NCBI GenBank assembly: GCA_937902395.1
Contig: CALGTV010000055.1
Location: 1 to 35,083 of the forward strand
DNA: 35,083 nt
Direction: 5' to 3'
DNA from: an uncultured Ruminococcus sp.
Lineage (GTDB): Bacteria; Bacillota; Clostridia; Oscillospirales; Ruminococcaceae
Part shown: positions 24,724 to 33,681 of the stretch, piece after piece
Position numbering within the stretch: the stretch's first letter is position 1
Layout of the letters: each line of letters starts with the position of its first letter
Made by a program: the position numbers and the translations under genes
The notes under the pieces: generated by a model
Databases searched by the model: none
What the model was told of the DNA's origin: nothing
What the model saw: the letters and a program-made list of their open reading frames with translations, nothing else

Positions 24724-25743
24724 TTATCTTTTACCGAGAGAAGAATCAACCTCGAAAAGATTATCATACTTTAATATATAATTATATATTTCCTCAACTG
24801 TTGTATAAGCAACTCCGACGTAACTGTCAGCACAACCGTAATAAAGTGCAATTCTGCCAGTTTCAGAATCGTGAAGTGTACAGCAGGGGAAGCATACATT
24901 AGGAACAAATCCACGTTCTTCGTACCACTCTTCAGGAGTAAGAACGTAGCGTGAACAGCGGTGGAGAACTTTGGAAGGTTCATTTATGTCAAGTATAGCA
25001 GCACCGACACTGTAAACGTATCCGTTGCAGGTGTTTACTACGCCATGATAGAAAATCAACCAACCTTTATCAGTCTCAATGGGAGCCGCACCTCCACCAA
25101 TTTTAAGACTTTCCCACCAATTGTCTGATTTGCCCATAACGTGACGATGCTTGCCCCAATACATCATATCAGGACTTTCACTGATAAAAATATCGCCGAA
25201 AGCTGTATGACCATTATCACAGGGACGTGAAAGCATCATAAAATTACCGTTGATTTTACGGGGGAAAAGTACAGCGTTACGGTTATAGGGGAGGAATGGA
25301 TTTTCAACTCGTGTAAAAGTCTTGAAATCGGTTGTTTTAGCCATTCCGATAGCAGCTCCGTAAAAATCCTGACACCAAATAGCATAATAAGTATCTTCAA
25401 CTTTAATTAATCTTGGGTCATAAGCATATATTGGTTGAAACTGTTTTCCTTCTTCGTCAACGAACTTAATTTTTTCTTCCTGAAAGTTCCAATTAAGTGC
25501 ATCGGAACTTGTACCAAAGTATACATGAGGCTTTCCGTCCCGTTGCTCTCCGCGAAAAACACCTACAAATCCGTCTTGATATGGAATTACAGCACTATTG
25601 AATATACGCGCTACATCTGGTATTGGGTTTCGTTTTATAATTGGGTTTTCAGGATGTCTCCACATAGGAGCTGTACATCCCGCTGTTTTTTCACACCATG
25701 GCATATTCGGCAAAGGGGGAGCAATAATTTTTATAGAAGCCAT
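24724..25743 (-). CDS. GH130 family beta-mannoside phosphorylase
   Basis: 339 residues, five-bladed propeller of GH130, closest in length and style to the beta-1,4-mannooligosaccharide phosphorylases (GH130_2). The conserved AYDPRL motif holds the expected proton-donor Asp109 and Arg111; NPIIKRNP, FVGVFRGEQRDG, KIGGGAAPIET and YYGCADSYVGVAY are further family stretches. It splits beta-mannosides with phosphate to mannose 1-phosphate, an energy-saving step in cytoplasmic mannan use. No signal peptide, as expected. AGGAG precedes the ATG and it has its own strong promoter; no transporter or other mannan gene is adjacent. Exact substrate is not certain. Confidence 0.9.
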   Translation of the reverse strand: MASIKIIAPPLPNMPWCEKTAGCTAPMWRHPENPIIKRNPIPDVARIFNSAVIPYQDGFVGVFRGEQRDGKPHVYFGTSSDALNWNFQEEKIKFVDEEGKQFQPIYAYDPRLIKVEDTYYAIWCQDFYGAAIGMAKTTDFKTFTRVENPFLPYNRNAVLFPRKINGNFMMLSRPCDNGHTAFGDIFISESPDMMYWGKHRHVMGKSDNWWESLKIGGGAAPIETDKGWLIFYHGVVNTCNGYVYSVGAAILDINEPSKVLHRCSRYVLTPEEWYEERGFVPNVCFPCCTLHDSETGRIALYYGCADSYVGVAYTTVEEIYNYILKYDNLFEVDSSLGKR

Positions 25744-25806
25744 AATACTTTCTCCTCAGTTAATTAAATATCAATTTAAACATCGCCTAAGTCTTGCTAT
25801 GATTTA

Positions 25807-25835
25807 AGTATACACTATTTTTTTTATATTGTCAA
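25807..25835 (-). promoter_or_regulatory. Sigma-A promoter of the GH130 gene
   Basis: On the minus strand TTGACA (25830-25835) and TATACT (25807-25812) are 17 bases apart. It faces away from the galactokinase-like operon. Confidence 0.85.
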
Positions 25836-25944
25836 GGGTGTTATGAAATTCTTTTTAGAATTAGTGATTGTGCATAAAAAATAAGAGAAATATTGTAGAA
25901 TATTGATATAACATAATTTTAAAATGAAAATTTTGGGAAATCTA

Positions 25945-25973
25945 TGGATTTTTATTTTTAAAAGGTATATAAT
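25945..25973 (+). promoter_or_regulatory. Weak promoter candidate for the galactokinase-like operon
   Basis: TATAAT (25968-25973) lies 28 bases before the ATG; the -35 position (TGGATT, 25945-25950) is poor, so an activator may be needed or the true promoter is elsewhere in this AT-rich gap. Confidence 0.35.
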
Positions 25974-26001
25974 AAAATAAAGTATGATTGGAGGCGATAT
26001 A

Positions 26002-27180
26002 ATGACTATTTATGAATTATCTAATATTTTAAGTAATGGCGGTCTGGATGAACTTTTTTTGCGTATATATCGTAAATCTGATTTAGAAAGACTGCGTCAG
26101 CGTGCGCGATATCTTAACGCTGCTGAAAATTTTTCAAAGAATTATCCAAATCGGGAGGATATTCATATTTTTTCCTCGTCTGCTAATGTAAGAATTGGTG
26201 GAAATCATGTTGCGAAACATGGAGGAAGTGAATTATCAGCTTCTGTTTCAACGGATATAATTGCTATTGTTGGTTATCATGATGAGGCTATAATCCGCTT
26301 AAAAATGGACAAGTCAGAAATAATTGAGATTGATTTATCTGATCCTACAGATATTGATTCTGAAAATGAGATAATGGAAATTATAAGAAAAAATATAGAA
26401 TCTTTGGTGGAAAATGAAAAAAACTGCTATGGATTTGATGCATATATATCCTCAGACATTCCGGAAAAAAATATTTTTTCTTCATCAGAAATATTAAATA
26501 ATCTTTTTGAAAAAATAATTAGTGGCAACGTTAAAAATTCTCTCAATGAAACAGATAATTCGGAAACTGGCGGTATTTTTGAAATTGACATGAAGAATCG
26601 TCATAAGCCTGTTTTACATAAGATAAACTTTGATTTTTCTGATTCAGGTTATAGTCTTTGTATTGTTGACTGTGGCGGAGAGTTTTACCATGAATCAGAA
26701 TCAGATATAGATATGCAATCTGTAGCAGATGCAATGGAGATTGATTATCTCGGGCAATCCGATGATGATGAATTTTATGATAAACTCCCCATAATTCGCA
26801 AAAAATGCACAAAAAGAGCGATTGTGAGTGCGATTTGCTTTTTTGAGGAAAATAGACTTATAAGACAGCAAAGAGATGCACTTAATAACGGCAGACTTAA
26901 TGAATTTTTTACCTATATCAGTGAATCTGCTGATTCTTGTGCATTGTTCCATGCTTTGTATGGTGCGGATGATTGTGAGCTTTCTGTCAGATTTTATGCA
27001 TGTAAGCGTGTTCTTAATGGTTCCGGTGCTGTTAGAATTGATGAAAATGGCAGAATACAGGCTTTTGTACCGAATTATATGGTTAATGGCTTTACTGATG
27101 AGATTGACAGAATTTTCGGACAAGGAAGTGTATATACTATTGGAATAAGAAATGACGGAGTGATTAGAATATTTGGTTGA
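26002..27180 (+). CDS. Degenerate galactokinase homologue (GHMP pseudokinase)
   Basis: 392 residues that follow the galactokinase plan from end to end: RLRQRARYLNAAENF near the N-terminus, SANVRIGGNHVAKHGG where clostridial galactokinases have GRTEIGGNHTDHQHG, SDIPEKNIFSSSEIL in place of the SDVLxGSGLSSSAAFE phosphate loop, KINFDFSDSGYSLCIVDCGG, and RIQAFVPNYMVNGFTDEIDR in the C-terminus. Lost are the loop Arg (here Asn62), the sugar-binding Asp (here Ala71), the Gly-rich ATP loop, the catalytic MDQ segment (about 25 residues missing between 175 and 190) and the Gly-rich C-terminal loop. Kinase activity is therefore unlikely, yet the frame is intact. ATG 26002 has GGAGG upstream; an ATG at 25984 precedes that site. 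Confidence 0.8.
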   Translation: MTIYELSNILSNGGLDELFLRIYRKSDLERLRQRARYLNAAENFSKNYPNREDIHIFSSSANVRIGGNHVAKHGGSELSASVSTDIIAIVGYHDEAIIRLKMDKSEIIEIDLSDPTDIDSENEIMEIIRKNIESLVENEKNCYGFDAYISSDIPEKNIFSSSEILNNLFEKIISGNVKNSLNETDNSETGGIFEIDMKNRHKPVLHKINFDFSDSGYSLCIVDCGGEFYHESESDIDMQSVADAMEIDYLGQSDDDEFYDKLPIIRKKCTKRAIVSAICFFEENRLIRQQRDALNNGRLNEFFTYISESADSCALFHALYGADDCELSVRFYACKRVLNGSGAVRIDENGRIQAFVPNYMVNGFTDEIDRIFGQGSVYTIGIRNDGVIRIFG

Positions 27181-27189
27181 GGGATGTAA

Positions 27190-28767
27190 ATGTTTAAAAG
27201 AAAAATACCTGATGATGGAATAATGCGGCTTATACCTAAGCAGAAAAAAGGCTTTTTTAAGCTGATTTTCAGCAGATTTTTTATGATTCTTCTGCTTATT
27301 GCTTTACAGATATTCATACTTGCATCAATATACATTCATTTTGAGGAATCGTCGCCGTATTTCAACATTTTTTTCGGATTGCTGACAGCAGCATCTATTA
27401 TATGGCTTTTTAACTGTGAAATGGATTCTACCGCAAAATTAACGTGGATGATGATATTTTTTGTTTTTCCTGTTCCGGGAACAATTCTGTTTGTTCTTAC
27501 ACAGACGGACTTCGGACATTATGCAATCAAAAAGCGTGTGGTGGAACTTATAAAAGAAACGCAAGATATAATCCCTCAGGATAAAACAGTAATGGAAGAT
27601 GTTCAGCTGACATGTTCTGGAACGGACGACTTATGCAGATATGTCAACCGTACAGGCTGTTTTCCTATATATACCAACACGGAAACAGTGTTTTTTGCCA
27701 GTGGAGAAGAAAAATTTGCGGCAGTTCTTGACGAACTTGAAAAGGCTGAAACCTTCATTTTTATGGAATATTTCATTATTGATGAAGGTTTTATGTGGGG
27801 AAAAATTTTGGAAATGCTGAAAAAGAAAGCGGCAGAGGGCGTCGAAATTCGTGTAATGTACGACGGAATGTGTGAAATGTCTACCTTAACCCCTGATTAT
27901 CCAAAGCGTATGGAAGAGCTTGGCGTGAAATGTAAGGATTTTTCGCCTGTTACGCCATTTCTCTCAACATATTACAACTATCGTGACCATCGTAAGATAC
28001 TTGTTATCGACGGAAAAGTTGCTTTCACGGGAGGTATAAATTTCGCCGATGAGTACATCAACCGCCGTGAAAGATTCGGTCACTGGAAAGATTCCGCTGT
28101 TATGCTGAAAGGCGAGGCTGTAAGCAGTTTTACTCTGATGTTTTTACAGATGTGGAATATATCCGAAAAAAATCCGGAGTGGAAAAAGTGGCTTGCACCT
28201 GTCCATTCTGAACAGTGCAGCGGATTTGTTATGCCTTATGCCGATTGTCCACTTGATGATGAAAAAGTGGGTGAAAACGTTTATATTGATATACTCAATC
28301 GCGCCACAAGCTATGTTCACATTATGACACCATATCTTATATTGGACAGCAAGCTTGAAAATGCCATAAAATATGCGGCACAGCGCGGAATTGATGTAAA
28401 GATAATTCTGCCGGGTATACCGGACAAAAAGACTGCTTTTGCTCTTGCAAAAACTCACTATAAGGGACTTACAAATGCTGGTGTGAAGATTTACGAATAT
28501 ACACCGGGATTTGTTCATTCCAAGGTATTTGTTTGCGACGATGAAAAGGCTGTTGTTGGTACGATAAATCTGGATTATCGCAGCCTATATCATCATTTTG
28601 AATGTGCGGCTTATATGTACCGCACAGGCTGTATTGCTGATATCGAGGAGGATTTTAACGAGACATTGAAAAAATGCAGTGAAGTAACTCCTGAGACTAT
28701 AAAAAAAGAGAGATTTTATTACAAAATCACGGGGCAGATTCTGAAATTTGTAGCGCCCTTATTTTAG
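27190..28767 (+). CDS. cls: Cardiolipin synthase (PLD superfamily)
   Basis: 525 residues. Three hydrophobic segments in the first 105 residues (about 27-50, 56-75, 84-103) form the membrane anchor. Two HKD motifs follow: HRKILVID (His267, Lys269, Asp274) and HSKVFVCD (His443, Lys445, Asp450), each with the usual GGIN and GTINLDYRS continuation. It condenses phosphatidylglycerol to cardiolipin in the membrane. It begins 9 bases after the galactokinase-like gene, with GAGGGA as binding site, and is followed closely by the ADP-ribosylglycohydrolase, so the three genes form one transcript. No functional link between them is obvious. Confidence 0.95.
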   Translation: MFKRKIPDDGIMRLIPKQKKGFFKLIFSRFFMILLLIALQIFILASIYIHFEESSPYFNIFFGLLTAASIIWLFNCEMDSTAKLTWMMIFFVFPVPGTILFVLTQTDFGHYAIKKRVVELIKETQDIIPQDKTVMEDVQLTCSGTDDLCRYVNRTGCFPIYTNTETVFFASGEEKFAAVLDELEKAETFIFMEYFIIDEGFMWGKILEMLKKKAAEGVEIRVMYDGMCEMSTLTPDYPKRMEELGVKCKDFSPVTPFLSTYYNYRDHRKILVIDGKVAFTGGINFADEYINRRERFGHWKDSAVMLKGEAVSSFTLMFLQMWNISEKNPEWKKWLAPVHSEQCSGFVMPYADCPLDDEKVGENVYIDILNRATSYVHIMTPYLILDSKLENAIKYAAQRGIDVKIILPGIPDKKTAFALAKTHYKGLTNAGVKIYEYTPGFVHSKVFVCDDEKAVVGTINLDYRSLYHHFECAAYMYRTGCIADIEEDFNETLKKCSEVTPETIKKERFYYKITGQILKFVAPLF

Positions 28768-28777
28768 GAGGAAAGTT

Positions 28778-29635
28778 ATGTTCGGAGCAATTTTTGGTGA
28801 TATCATTGGTTCACGTTATGAGGGGATAGGACATAAAACAAAGGATTACAATTTCCTTTTCCACAAGGACAGCAGATACACTGATGACACTGTTATAACT
28901 GCTGCTGTTTGTATGGCTATTTTATTGAATGACAAACCTATTGATGAAAGTCAGTTGGTGGAACGCGCAAAGGAATATGCTGTACAATATAAGCTCTTTT
29001 ATGCTCATTATCGTCATGCTGGGTATGGTTCGGGATTTAAAACTTGGGCAAGAGAACCGCATAATTATGAAATAAGACATAGTTATGGAAACGGTGCGGC
29101 TATGAGAGTTGTACCAATAGGGTATGCATATAACACTATTGAACAGGTCAGGCTTCAGGCAGAGGCGAGTTGTTATTTTACCCATAATTGTGAGGAATCT
29201 ATAAATGCGGCACAGGCTGTAGCGTGTGCGGTATTTCTTGCGAAAAATGGCGAATCTAAAGAAGGCATACGGAAATATATAACCGATAATTTTAATTATG
29301 ACCTTAATTATACTGTTGATGAGATAAGAAAAGATTATCATTTCAATGTTCGTTGTTTGTTGTCGGTTCCTCAGGCAATTGTTGCATTTCTGGATTCAGA
29401 GGATTACGAAAGCGCGGTGCGTAACGCTGTATCTCTGGGAGGCGATGCAGATACAATGGCGTGTATTGCAGGCGGAATTGCCGAAGCGTTTTATGGTGAG
29501 ATTCCAGAGGATATAAAAAATTTCTGTTACAGCAGGCTTGATTATTCCATAAAAAGCGTTGCGACGGAGTTTTGCAGAAAATTTGCAATATCCATTTATC
29601 AGAATACGAAATCTGAAAAAATAAGATTATGCTGA
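28778..29635 (+). CDS. ADP-ribosylglycohydrolase (DraG-like) family protein
   Basis: 285 residues of the DraG/ARH fold. The N-terminal GAIFGDIIGSRYEG and YTDDTVIT and the C-terminal SLGGDADTMACIAGGIAEA supply the Asp residues of the dinuclear metal centre. The family removes ADP-ribose from proteins, nucleic acids or small molecules; the substrate here is unknown, and no ADP-ribosyltransferase is encoded in the window. AGGAGG precedes the ATG, 10 bases after cls. No terminator is evident before the riboflavin promoter. Confidence 0.92.
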   Translation: MFGAIFGDIIGSRYEGIGHKTKDYNFLFHKDSRYTDDTVITAAVCMAILLNDKPIDESQLVERAKEYAVQYKLFYAHYRHAGYGSGFKTWAREPHNYEIRHSYGNGAAMRVVPIGYAYNTIEQVRLQAEASCYFTHNCEESINAAQAVACAVFLAKNGESKEGIRKYITDNFNYDLNYTVDEIRKDYHFNVRCLLSVPQAIVAFLDSEDYESAVRNAVSLGGDADTMACIAGGIAEAFYGEIPEDIKNFCYSRLDYSIKSVATEFCRKFAISIYQNTKSEKIRLC

Positions 29636-29663
29636 AAATATTTTGACGCATGCAATAAGCATA

Positions 29664-29692
29664 TTGACAAAAAAATGTCAGTATGCTATAAT
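29664..29692 (+). promoter_or_regulatory. Sigma-A promoter of the riboflavin operon
   Basis: TTGACA (29664-29669) and TATAAT (29687-29692), both perfect, are 17 bases apart with an extended TGC. Transcription would start at about 29699, exactly at the riboswitch. Confidence 0.92.
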
Positions 29693-29699
29693 ATACTTA

Positions 29700-29829
29700 T
29701 AATCTTCGGGGCAGGGTGAAAATCCCTACCGACAGTAAAGCCTGTGAGCCGCTTATGCGGTTGATTCGGTGAAATTCCGATGCCGACGGTGAGTGCATTT
29801 AGCACAAGTCCGGATGAGAGAGGATTATC
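29700..29829 (+). ncRNA. FMN riboswitch (RFN element)
   Basis: The conserved RFN blocks appear in order: ATCTTCGGGGCAGGGTGAAA, CCCTACCGACAGTA, AGCCTGTGAGC, a GCCGC/GCGGT hairpin arm, TTCGGTGAAATTCCGATGCC, GACGGTGAGTG and AGTCCGGATGAGAGAGGAT; the ends (ATAATC.../...GATTAT) pair to close P1. FMN binding is expected to favour the terminator that follows and shut the operon off. Confidence 0.97.
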
Positions 29830-29848
29830 TGCTGAAAAAGACAGAGTA

Positions 29849-29876
29849 ATTCCCCGAATTTTCGGGGAATTTTTGT
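29849..29876 (+). terminator. FMN-controlled attenuator terminator
   Basis: ATTCCCCGAA and TTCGGGGAAT form a perfect 10-bp stem followed by TTTTTGTT. It lies between the riboswitch and ribD and is the likely expression platform. Confidence 0.9.
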
Positions 29877-29900
29877 TAGTTAAGGCTAAAGGAGGCGTGT

Positions 29901-31007
29901 ATGTCCCACGAAAAATTTATGGCGCAGGCTCTGGAACTTGCCGCAAAGGGTGTGGGATTTGTAAATCCTAATCCAATGGTTGGTGCTGTAATAGTTAGAA
30001 ATGGTGAAATAATCGGCAGGGGATACCACAGAAAGTGCGGTGAGCTTCATGCAGAGAGAAATGCCTTTGCAGATTGCGACAGCCACGGAATTGACTGTAC
30101 AGGGGCGGATATGTACGTTACCCTTGAACCATGCTGTCACTACGGTAAAACTCCGCCATGCACTGAGGCAATCATAGAGCATAAGATAAAACGCGTGTTT
30201 ATCGGCTCATCTGACCCTAACCCCCTTGTTGCAGGTAAGGGAACTAAGATTCTCCGCGAAAACGGAATTGAAGTTTCAGAGGGTATATTAAAGGAAGAAT
30301 GTGACAGTCTTAACGAGATTTTTTTTCATTACATTATGGAAAAAACTCCCTTTGTAACTATGAAATATGCTATGACAATGGACGGGAAAATTGCCTGTTA
30401 TACTGGAAAATCCCAATGGATAACAGGGGAGGCTGCACGCGAAAATGTTCACTATGACCGTTTGAATCACATGGGAATTATGGTAGGTGTGGGAACTGTA
30501 CTTGCAGATAATCCCATGCTGACCTGTCGTTTAGAGGGTGGGAAAAATCCCGTGCGTATTATATGTGACACAAATCTGCGAACTCCTCTTGACAGCAATA
30601 TAGTCCGCACAGCAAGGGAGATTCCAACAATTATTGCCTGCTGTAACGGCGATACTTCGGCATTTGAAGCCGTGGGCTGTCAGGTTGTGAGAGTTCCTGA
30701 AAAGGACGGTCATATTGATTTAAAGCAGCTTACGGTTATTCTTGGCAGAGATTACAAAATCGACAGCATTCTTTTAGAGGGCGGCGGCGAGCTGAATTGG
30801 TCTGCGCTGAAATCGGGAATCATCAATAAGGTGCAAGCTTATATTGCCCCTAAGATTTTCGGCGGAAAGACTGCTCCTACGGCGGTTTCAGGAATTGGTG
30901 CGGCTTCTCCCGACGAGTGCGTAATGCTGTATGACAGGCAGATTAAGACAATTGGCGGCGATATTCTCATAGAAAGCAGGGTGAAGAATGTTCACGGGAA
31001 TAATTGA
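29901..31007 (+). CDS. ribD: Bifunctional pyrimidine deaminase/reductase RibD
   Basis: 368 residues. The N-terminal deaminase (about 1-145) has the zinc site HAERNAF and PCCHYGKTPPCTEA; the C-terminal NADPH reductase (about 146-368) has TMDGKIA, SQWITG, VGVGTVLADNPML and EGGGELNWS. It performs the second and third steps of riboflavin synthesis from the GTP branch. AAAGGAGG precedes the start. Its end overlaps ribE by 20 bases. Regulated by the FMN riboswitch upstream. Confidence 0.97.
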   Translation: MSHEKFMAQALELAAKGVGFVNPNPMVGAVIVRNGEIIGRGYHRKCGELHAERNAFADCDSHGIDCTGADMYVTLEPCCHYGKTPPCTEAIIEHKIKRVFIGSSDPNPLVAGKGTKILRENGIEVSEGILKEECDSLNEIFFHYIMEKTPFVTMKYAMTMDGKIACYTGKSQWITGEAARENVHYDRLNHMGIMVGVGTVLADNPMLTCRLEGGKNPVRIICDTNLRTPLDSNIVRTAREIPTIIACCNGDTSAFEAVGCQVVRVPEKDGHIDLKQLTVILGRDYKIDSILLEGGGELNWSALKSGIINKVQAYIAPKIFGGKTAPTAVSGIGAASPDECVMLYDRQIKTIGGDILIESRVKNVHGNN

Positions 31008-31635
31008 AGAAATCGGCACAGTTAAGAATATACAGCGGAACGGCAGTAATTCTTTTATTGTAATTGAAGCGAAAAAGGTTCTGGAGGACGTTCACCTTGG
31101 CGACAGTATTGCTGTAAATGGTGTATGCCTTACGGTAACGAAAAACGACGGCAGTATATTTCAGGCTGATGTTATGAATGAAACCCTCAGCCGTTCATCT
31201 TTAGGTGAACTCAGTCAGGGCAGCAAGGTCAACCTTGAACGTGCTATGGCGGCAAATGGGCGATTTGGCGGCCATATCGTTTCGGGGCATATTGACGGTA
31301 CGGGAACAATCACCGATATTGTCAATGACGGTATTGCTGTGTGGTACACGATTTCAGCCAATGCCGATATTATGCGGTATATCGTGGAAAAAGGCTCAAT
31401 TGCCATAGACGGCATCAGTCTTACTGTAGCACGAGTAACTGACAGGGATTTCAGCGTATCTGTTATACCTCACACCGCTGATATGACCATTCTTTCCACA
31501 AAATCAAAGGGACAGAGGGTCAATCTTGAAAATGATATTATAGGAAAATACGTGGAAAAGCTTATGAAGCCTGCTGAAAATACCGAAAAAAGCATCATAA
31601 ATACAGCTTTTCTGGCATCTAATGGATTTATTTAA
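30988..31635 (+). CDS. ribE: Riboflavin synthase alpha subunit
   Basis: 215 residues with two similar lumazine-binding domains: the first opens MFTGIIEEIGTV and continues GVCLTVT and MNETLSRSS; the second opens GGHIVSGHIDGTGTI and continues SIAIDGISLTVA. It dismutates two 6,7-dimethyl-8-ribityllumazine molecules to riboflavin. The start lies inside the ribD end (20-base overlap), implying translational coupling. The C-terminus has a short non-conserved tail (about 195-215). Confidence 0.96.
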   Translation: MFTGIIEEIGTVKNIQRNGSNSFIVIEAKKVLEDVHLGDSIAVNGVCLTVTKNDGSIFQADVMNETLSRSSLGELSQGSKVNLERAMAANGRFGGHIVSGHIDGTGTITDIVNDGIAVWYTISANADIMRYIVEKGSIAIDGISLTVARVTDRDFSVSVIPHTADMTILSTKSKGQRVNLENDIIGKYVEKLMKPAENTEKSIINTAFLASNGFI

Positions 31636-31647
31636 GGGGATATTATT

Positions 31648-32460
31648 ATGAAAAAGTTTATTTTGGCATCAACAGTTTTAGCCGCAATGGCTTTAAGTTC
31701 TTGTTCCGTAAATGTAAACGGCAATAATTTTAGAGTGAACAGCGACTGGAAATTTAAGCAAACTAAGTCAGAGACATTGAATATTGAGCCTGAAAAGGCA
31801 ACAAAGCTTGATGTCAATATTGATGTGGGAAAAATCAGCGTTGAATACGGCGATACAAAAAATGTTGATGTAGATGTGAAATTCACAAGCAATGGTGTAA
31901 ATGAAGATAAGGTAAGTGCAGCTATTGAAAATGCAAAGATTATCACAGAGGTGAAAAATAAAACGGTTTATATCAAATCGGCTGAAAAGGATTTTGACAC
32001 TCGTTTTGTTAATCTGACAGCTGACCTTGAAATCACCCTGCCAAGCGAATTTTCCGACTTTAACATTGAATCTGATGTGGGCGATATTCACCTCAATAAG
32101 CTGAAAGGTTCATTTGATGTTACAGCTGATGTGGGTAATGTCAAGCTTGACAGTCTTGTGGGCGATTTCAAAGTAAATGCAGACGTTGGAAATATTGATT
32201 GTAAAAATTTAACAATTAACGGCAATTCTGAAATTAATGCCGATGTGGGAAATATTGACATTTCCCTTGAAAGCGTTGATGAATGTAATCTTCAGCTTGT
32301 TGCAGATGTGGGAGATATTGATGTAGATACACAGGGACTTGATTTTGAAGAAAAATCCGAGTCAAAAGATTATGTCGGCAAGAAACAAGAGGTTGTAATT
32401 GACGACAAATGCAATGTTACCTTAAAAGCTGACGTGGGTAATGTTAAAGTAAATAAATAA
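31648..32460 (+). CDS. DUF4097-like beta-solenoid lipoprotein
   Basis: 270 residues. The signal peptide ends in the lipobox LSSC (Cys19), so the mature protein is lipid-anchored on the outer face of the membrane. The rest is a repetitive beta-solenoid with seven DVG(K/D/N)(I/V) turns, as in DUF4097/DUF4098 putative adhesin-type proteins. It has AAGGGG upstream, begins 12 bases after ribE and ends 18 bases before ribBA, so it is inside the FMN-controlled transcript. It has no known role in riboflavin synthesis; flavin capture or sensing outside the cell is a speculation. A lone insertion into the operon is the simpler view. Confidence 0.85.
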   Translation: MKKFILASTVLAAMALSSCSVNVNGNNFRVNSDWKFKQTKSETLNIEPEKATKLDVNIDVGKISVEYGDTKNVDVDVKFTSNGVNEDKVSAAIENAKIITEVKNKTVYIKSAEKDFDTRFVNLTADLEITLPSEFSDFNIESDVGDIHLNKLKGSFDVTADVGNVKLDSLVGDFKVNADVGNIDCKNLTINGNSEINADVGNIDISLESVDECNLQLVADVGDIDVDTQGLDFEEKSESKDYVGKKQEVVIDDKCNVTLKADVGNVKVNK

Positions 32461-32478
32461 GATTGAGGAGAATTTTGA

Positions 32479-33681
32479 ATGTTTCAGTATAATACCGTAG
32501 AGGAAGCTCTTGAAGCTTTAAGAAACGGCGAAATTATCCTTGTTACCGATGACGAGGACAGGGAAAACGAAGGCGATATGATATGCGCTGCTGAATATGC
32601 CACGACTGAGAATGTCAATTTTATGGCGGCACAGGCAAAGGGGCTTATCTGTATGCCTATGAGCATTGAGCTGTGCCATAAGCTTCATTTAGGGCAAATG
32701 GTTGATTATAATACAGATAATCACAGCACAGCCTTTACTGTATCAATTGACCACGTTGAAACTACTACGGGAATTTCCGCAGAGGAGCGTGGATTTACTG
32801 CACGTATGGCAGTTGCAGATGATGCAAAGCCAGAAGATTTTCGACGTCCCGGTCACATGTTTCCGCTTATGGCAAAGAAAAACGGCGTTCTTGAACGTGA
32901 GGGACATACAGAAGCTACAGTTGACCTTATGCGTCTTGCAGGGTTGAAAGAATGTGGTCTTTGCTGTGAGATTATGCGCGATGACGGCACAATGATGCGC
33001 GCGGATGAATTGCAGAAAAAGGCTGTGGAATGGGGAATGAAGTTCATTACCATTAAGGCTTTGAAAGAATACCGCAAGGTGAACGAAACTCTTGTGGATC
33101 TTGCCGCAGATACGAAACTTCCCACGAAATACGGCGAATTCCGTGCTGTATGCTTTGTAAACAAGCTTAACGGTGAGCATCACGTTGCACTTGTCAAGGG
33201 CGATATCGGCAATGGCGAGGATATTCTTTGCCGTGTACATTCAGAGTGCCTGACAGGCGACGCTTTCGGCTCACTTAAATGTGATTGCGGACAGCAGTTT
33301 GCCGCTGCTATGACGCAGATTGAAAAAGAGGGCAGGGGAATTCTGCTCTATATGCGTCAGGAGGGCAGAGGTATCGGACTTGTAAACAAGCTTCGCGCCT
33401 ATGAGTTGCAGGACGGCGGAATGGATACCCTTGACGCTAATCTTGCACTTGGTTTCCCTGGGGATATGCGTGAGTATTACATCGGTGCGCAGATTCTCCG
33501 TGAGCTTGGCTGTAAAACCCTCCGACTGCTGACAAACAATCCCGAAAAGATTTACGGTTTAAGCGGATTTGGGCTTGAAATCAAGGAGCGTGTGGCTATT
33601 CAAATGGACGCTACGGCTTACGACCTGTTCTATCTCAAGACAAAGCGTGACAGAATGGGACATATTTTAGGGGACCTCTAA
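32479..33681 (+). CDS. ribBA: Bifunctional DHBP synthase/GTP cyclohydrolase II RibBA
   Basis: 400 residues. The N-terminal DHBP synthase (about 1-200) has TDDEDRENEGDM, RPGHMFPL and GHTEATVDLMRLAG; the C-terminal GTP cyclohydrolase II (about 205-400) has VHSECLTGD, LKCDCGQQF (zinc Cys) and RQEGRGIGL. It makes both starting units of riboflavin, from ribulose 5-phosphate and GTP. GAGGAG precedes the start. Its last codons (GlyAspLeu-stop) fall in the left end of the fold-back element at 33670, so the normal C-terminus has probably been replaced by a few residues. Confidence 0.97.
   Translation: MFQYNTVEEALEALRNGEIILVTDDEDRENEGDMICAAEYATTENVNFMAAQAKGLICMPMSIELCHKLHLGQMVDYNTDNHSTAFTVSIDHVETTTGISAEERGFTARMAVADDAKPEDFRRPGHMFPLMAKKNGVLEREGHTEATVDLMRLAGLKECGLCCEIMRDDGTMMRADELQKKAVEWGMKFITIKALKEYRKVNETLVDLAADTKLPTKYGEFRAVCFVNKLNGEHHVALVKGDIGNGEDILCRVHSECLTGDAFGSLKCDCGQQFAAAMTQIEKEGRGILLYMRQEGRGIGLVNKLRAYELQDGGMDTLDANLALGFPGDMREYYIGAQILRELGCKTLRLLTNNPEKIYGLSGFGLEIKERVAIQMDATAYDLFYLKTKRDRMGHILGDL

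Noticed and set aside
24711..24724. AACCTCTAAAA near the GH130 stop resembling the end of the fold-back element
   Set aside because: Only a short match within a self-complementary AGAGG/CCTCT hairpin; no second element arm is found nearby.
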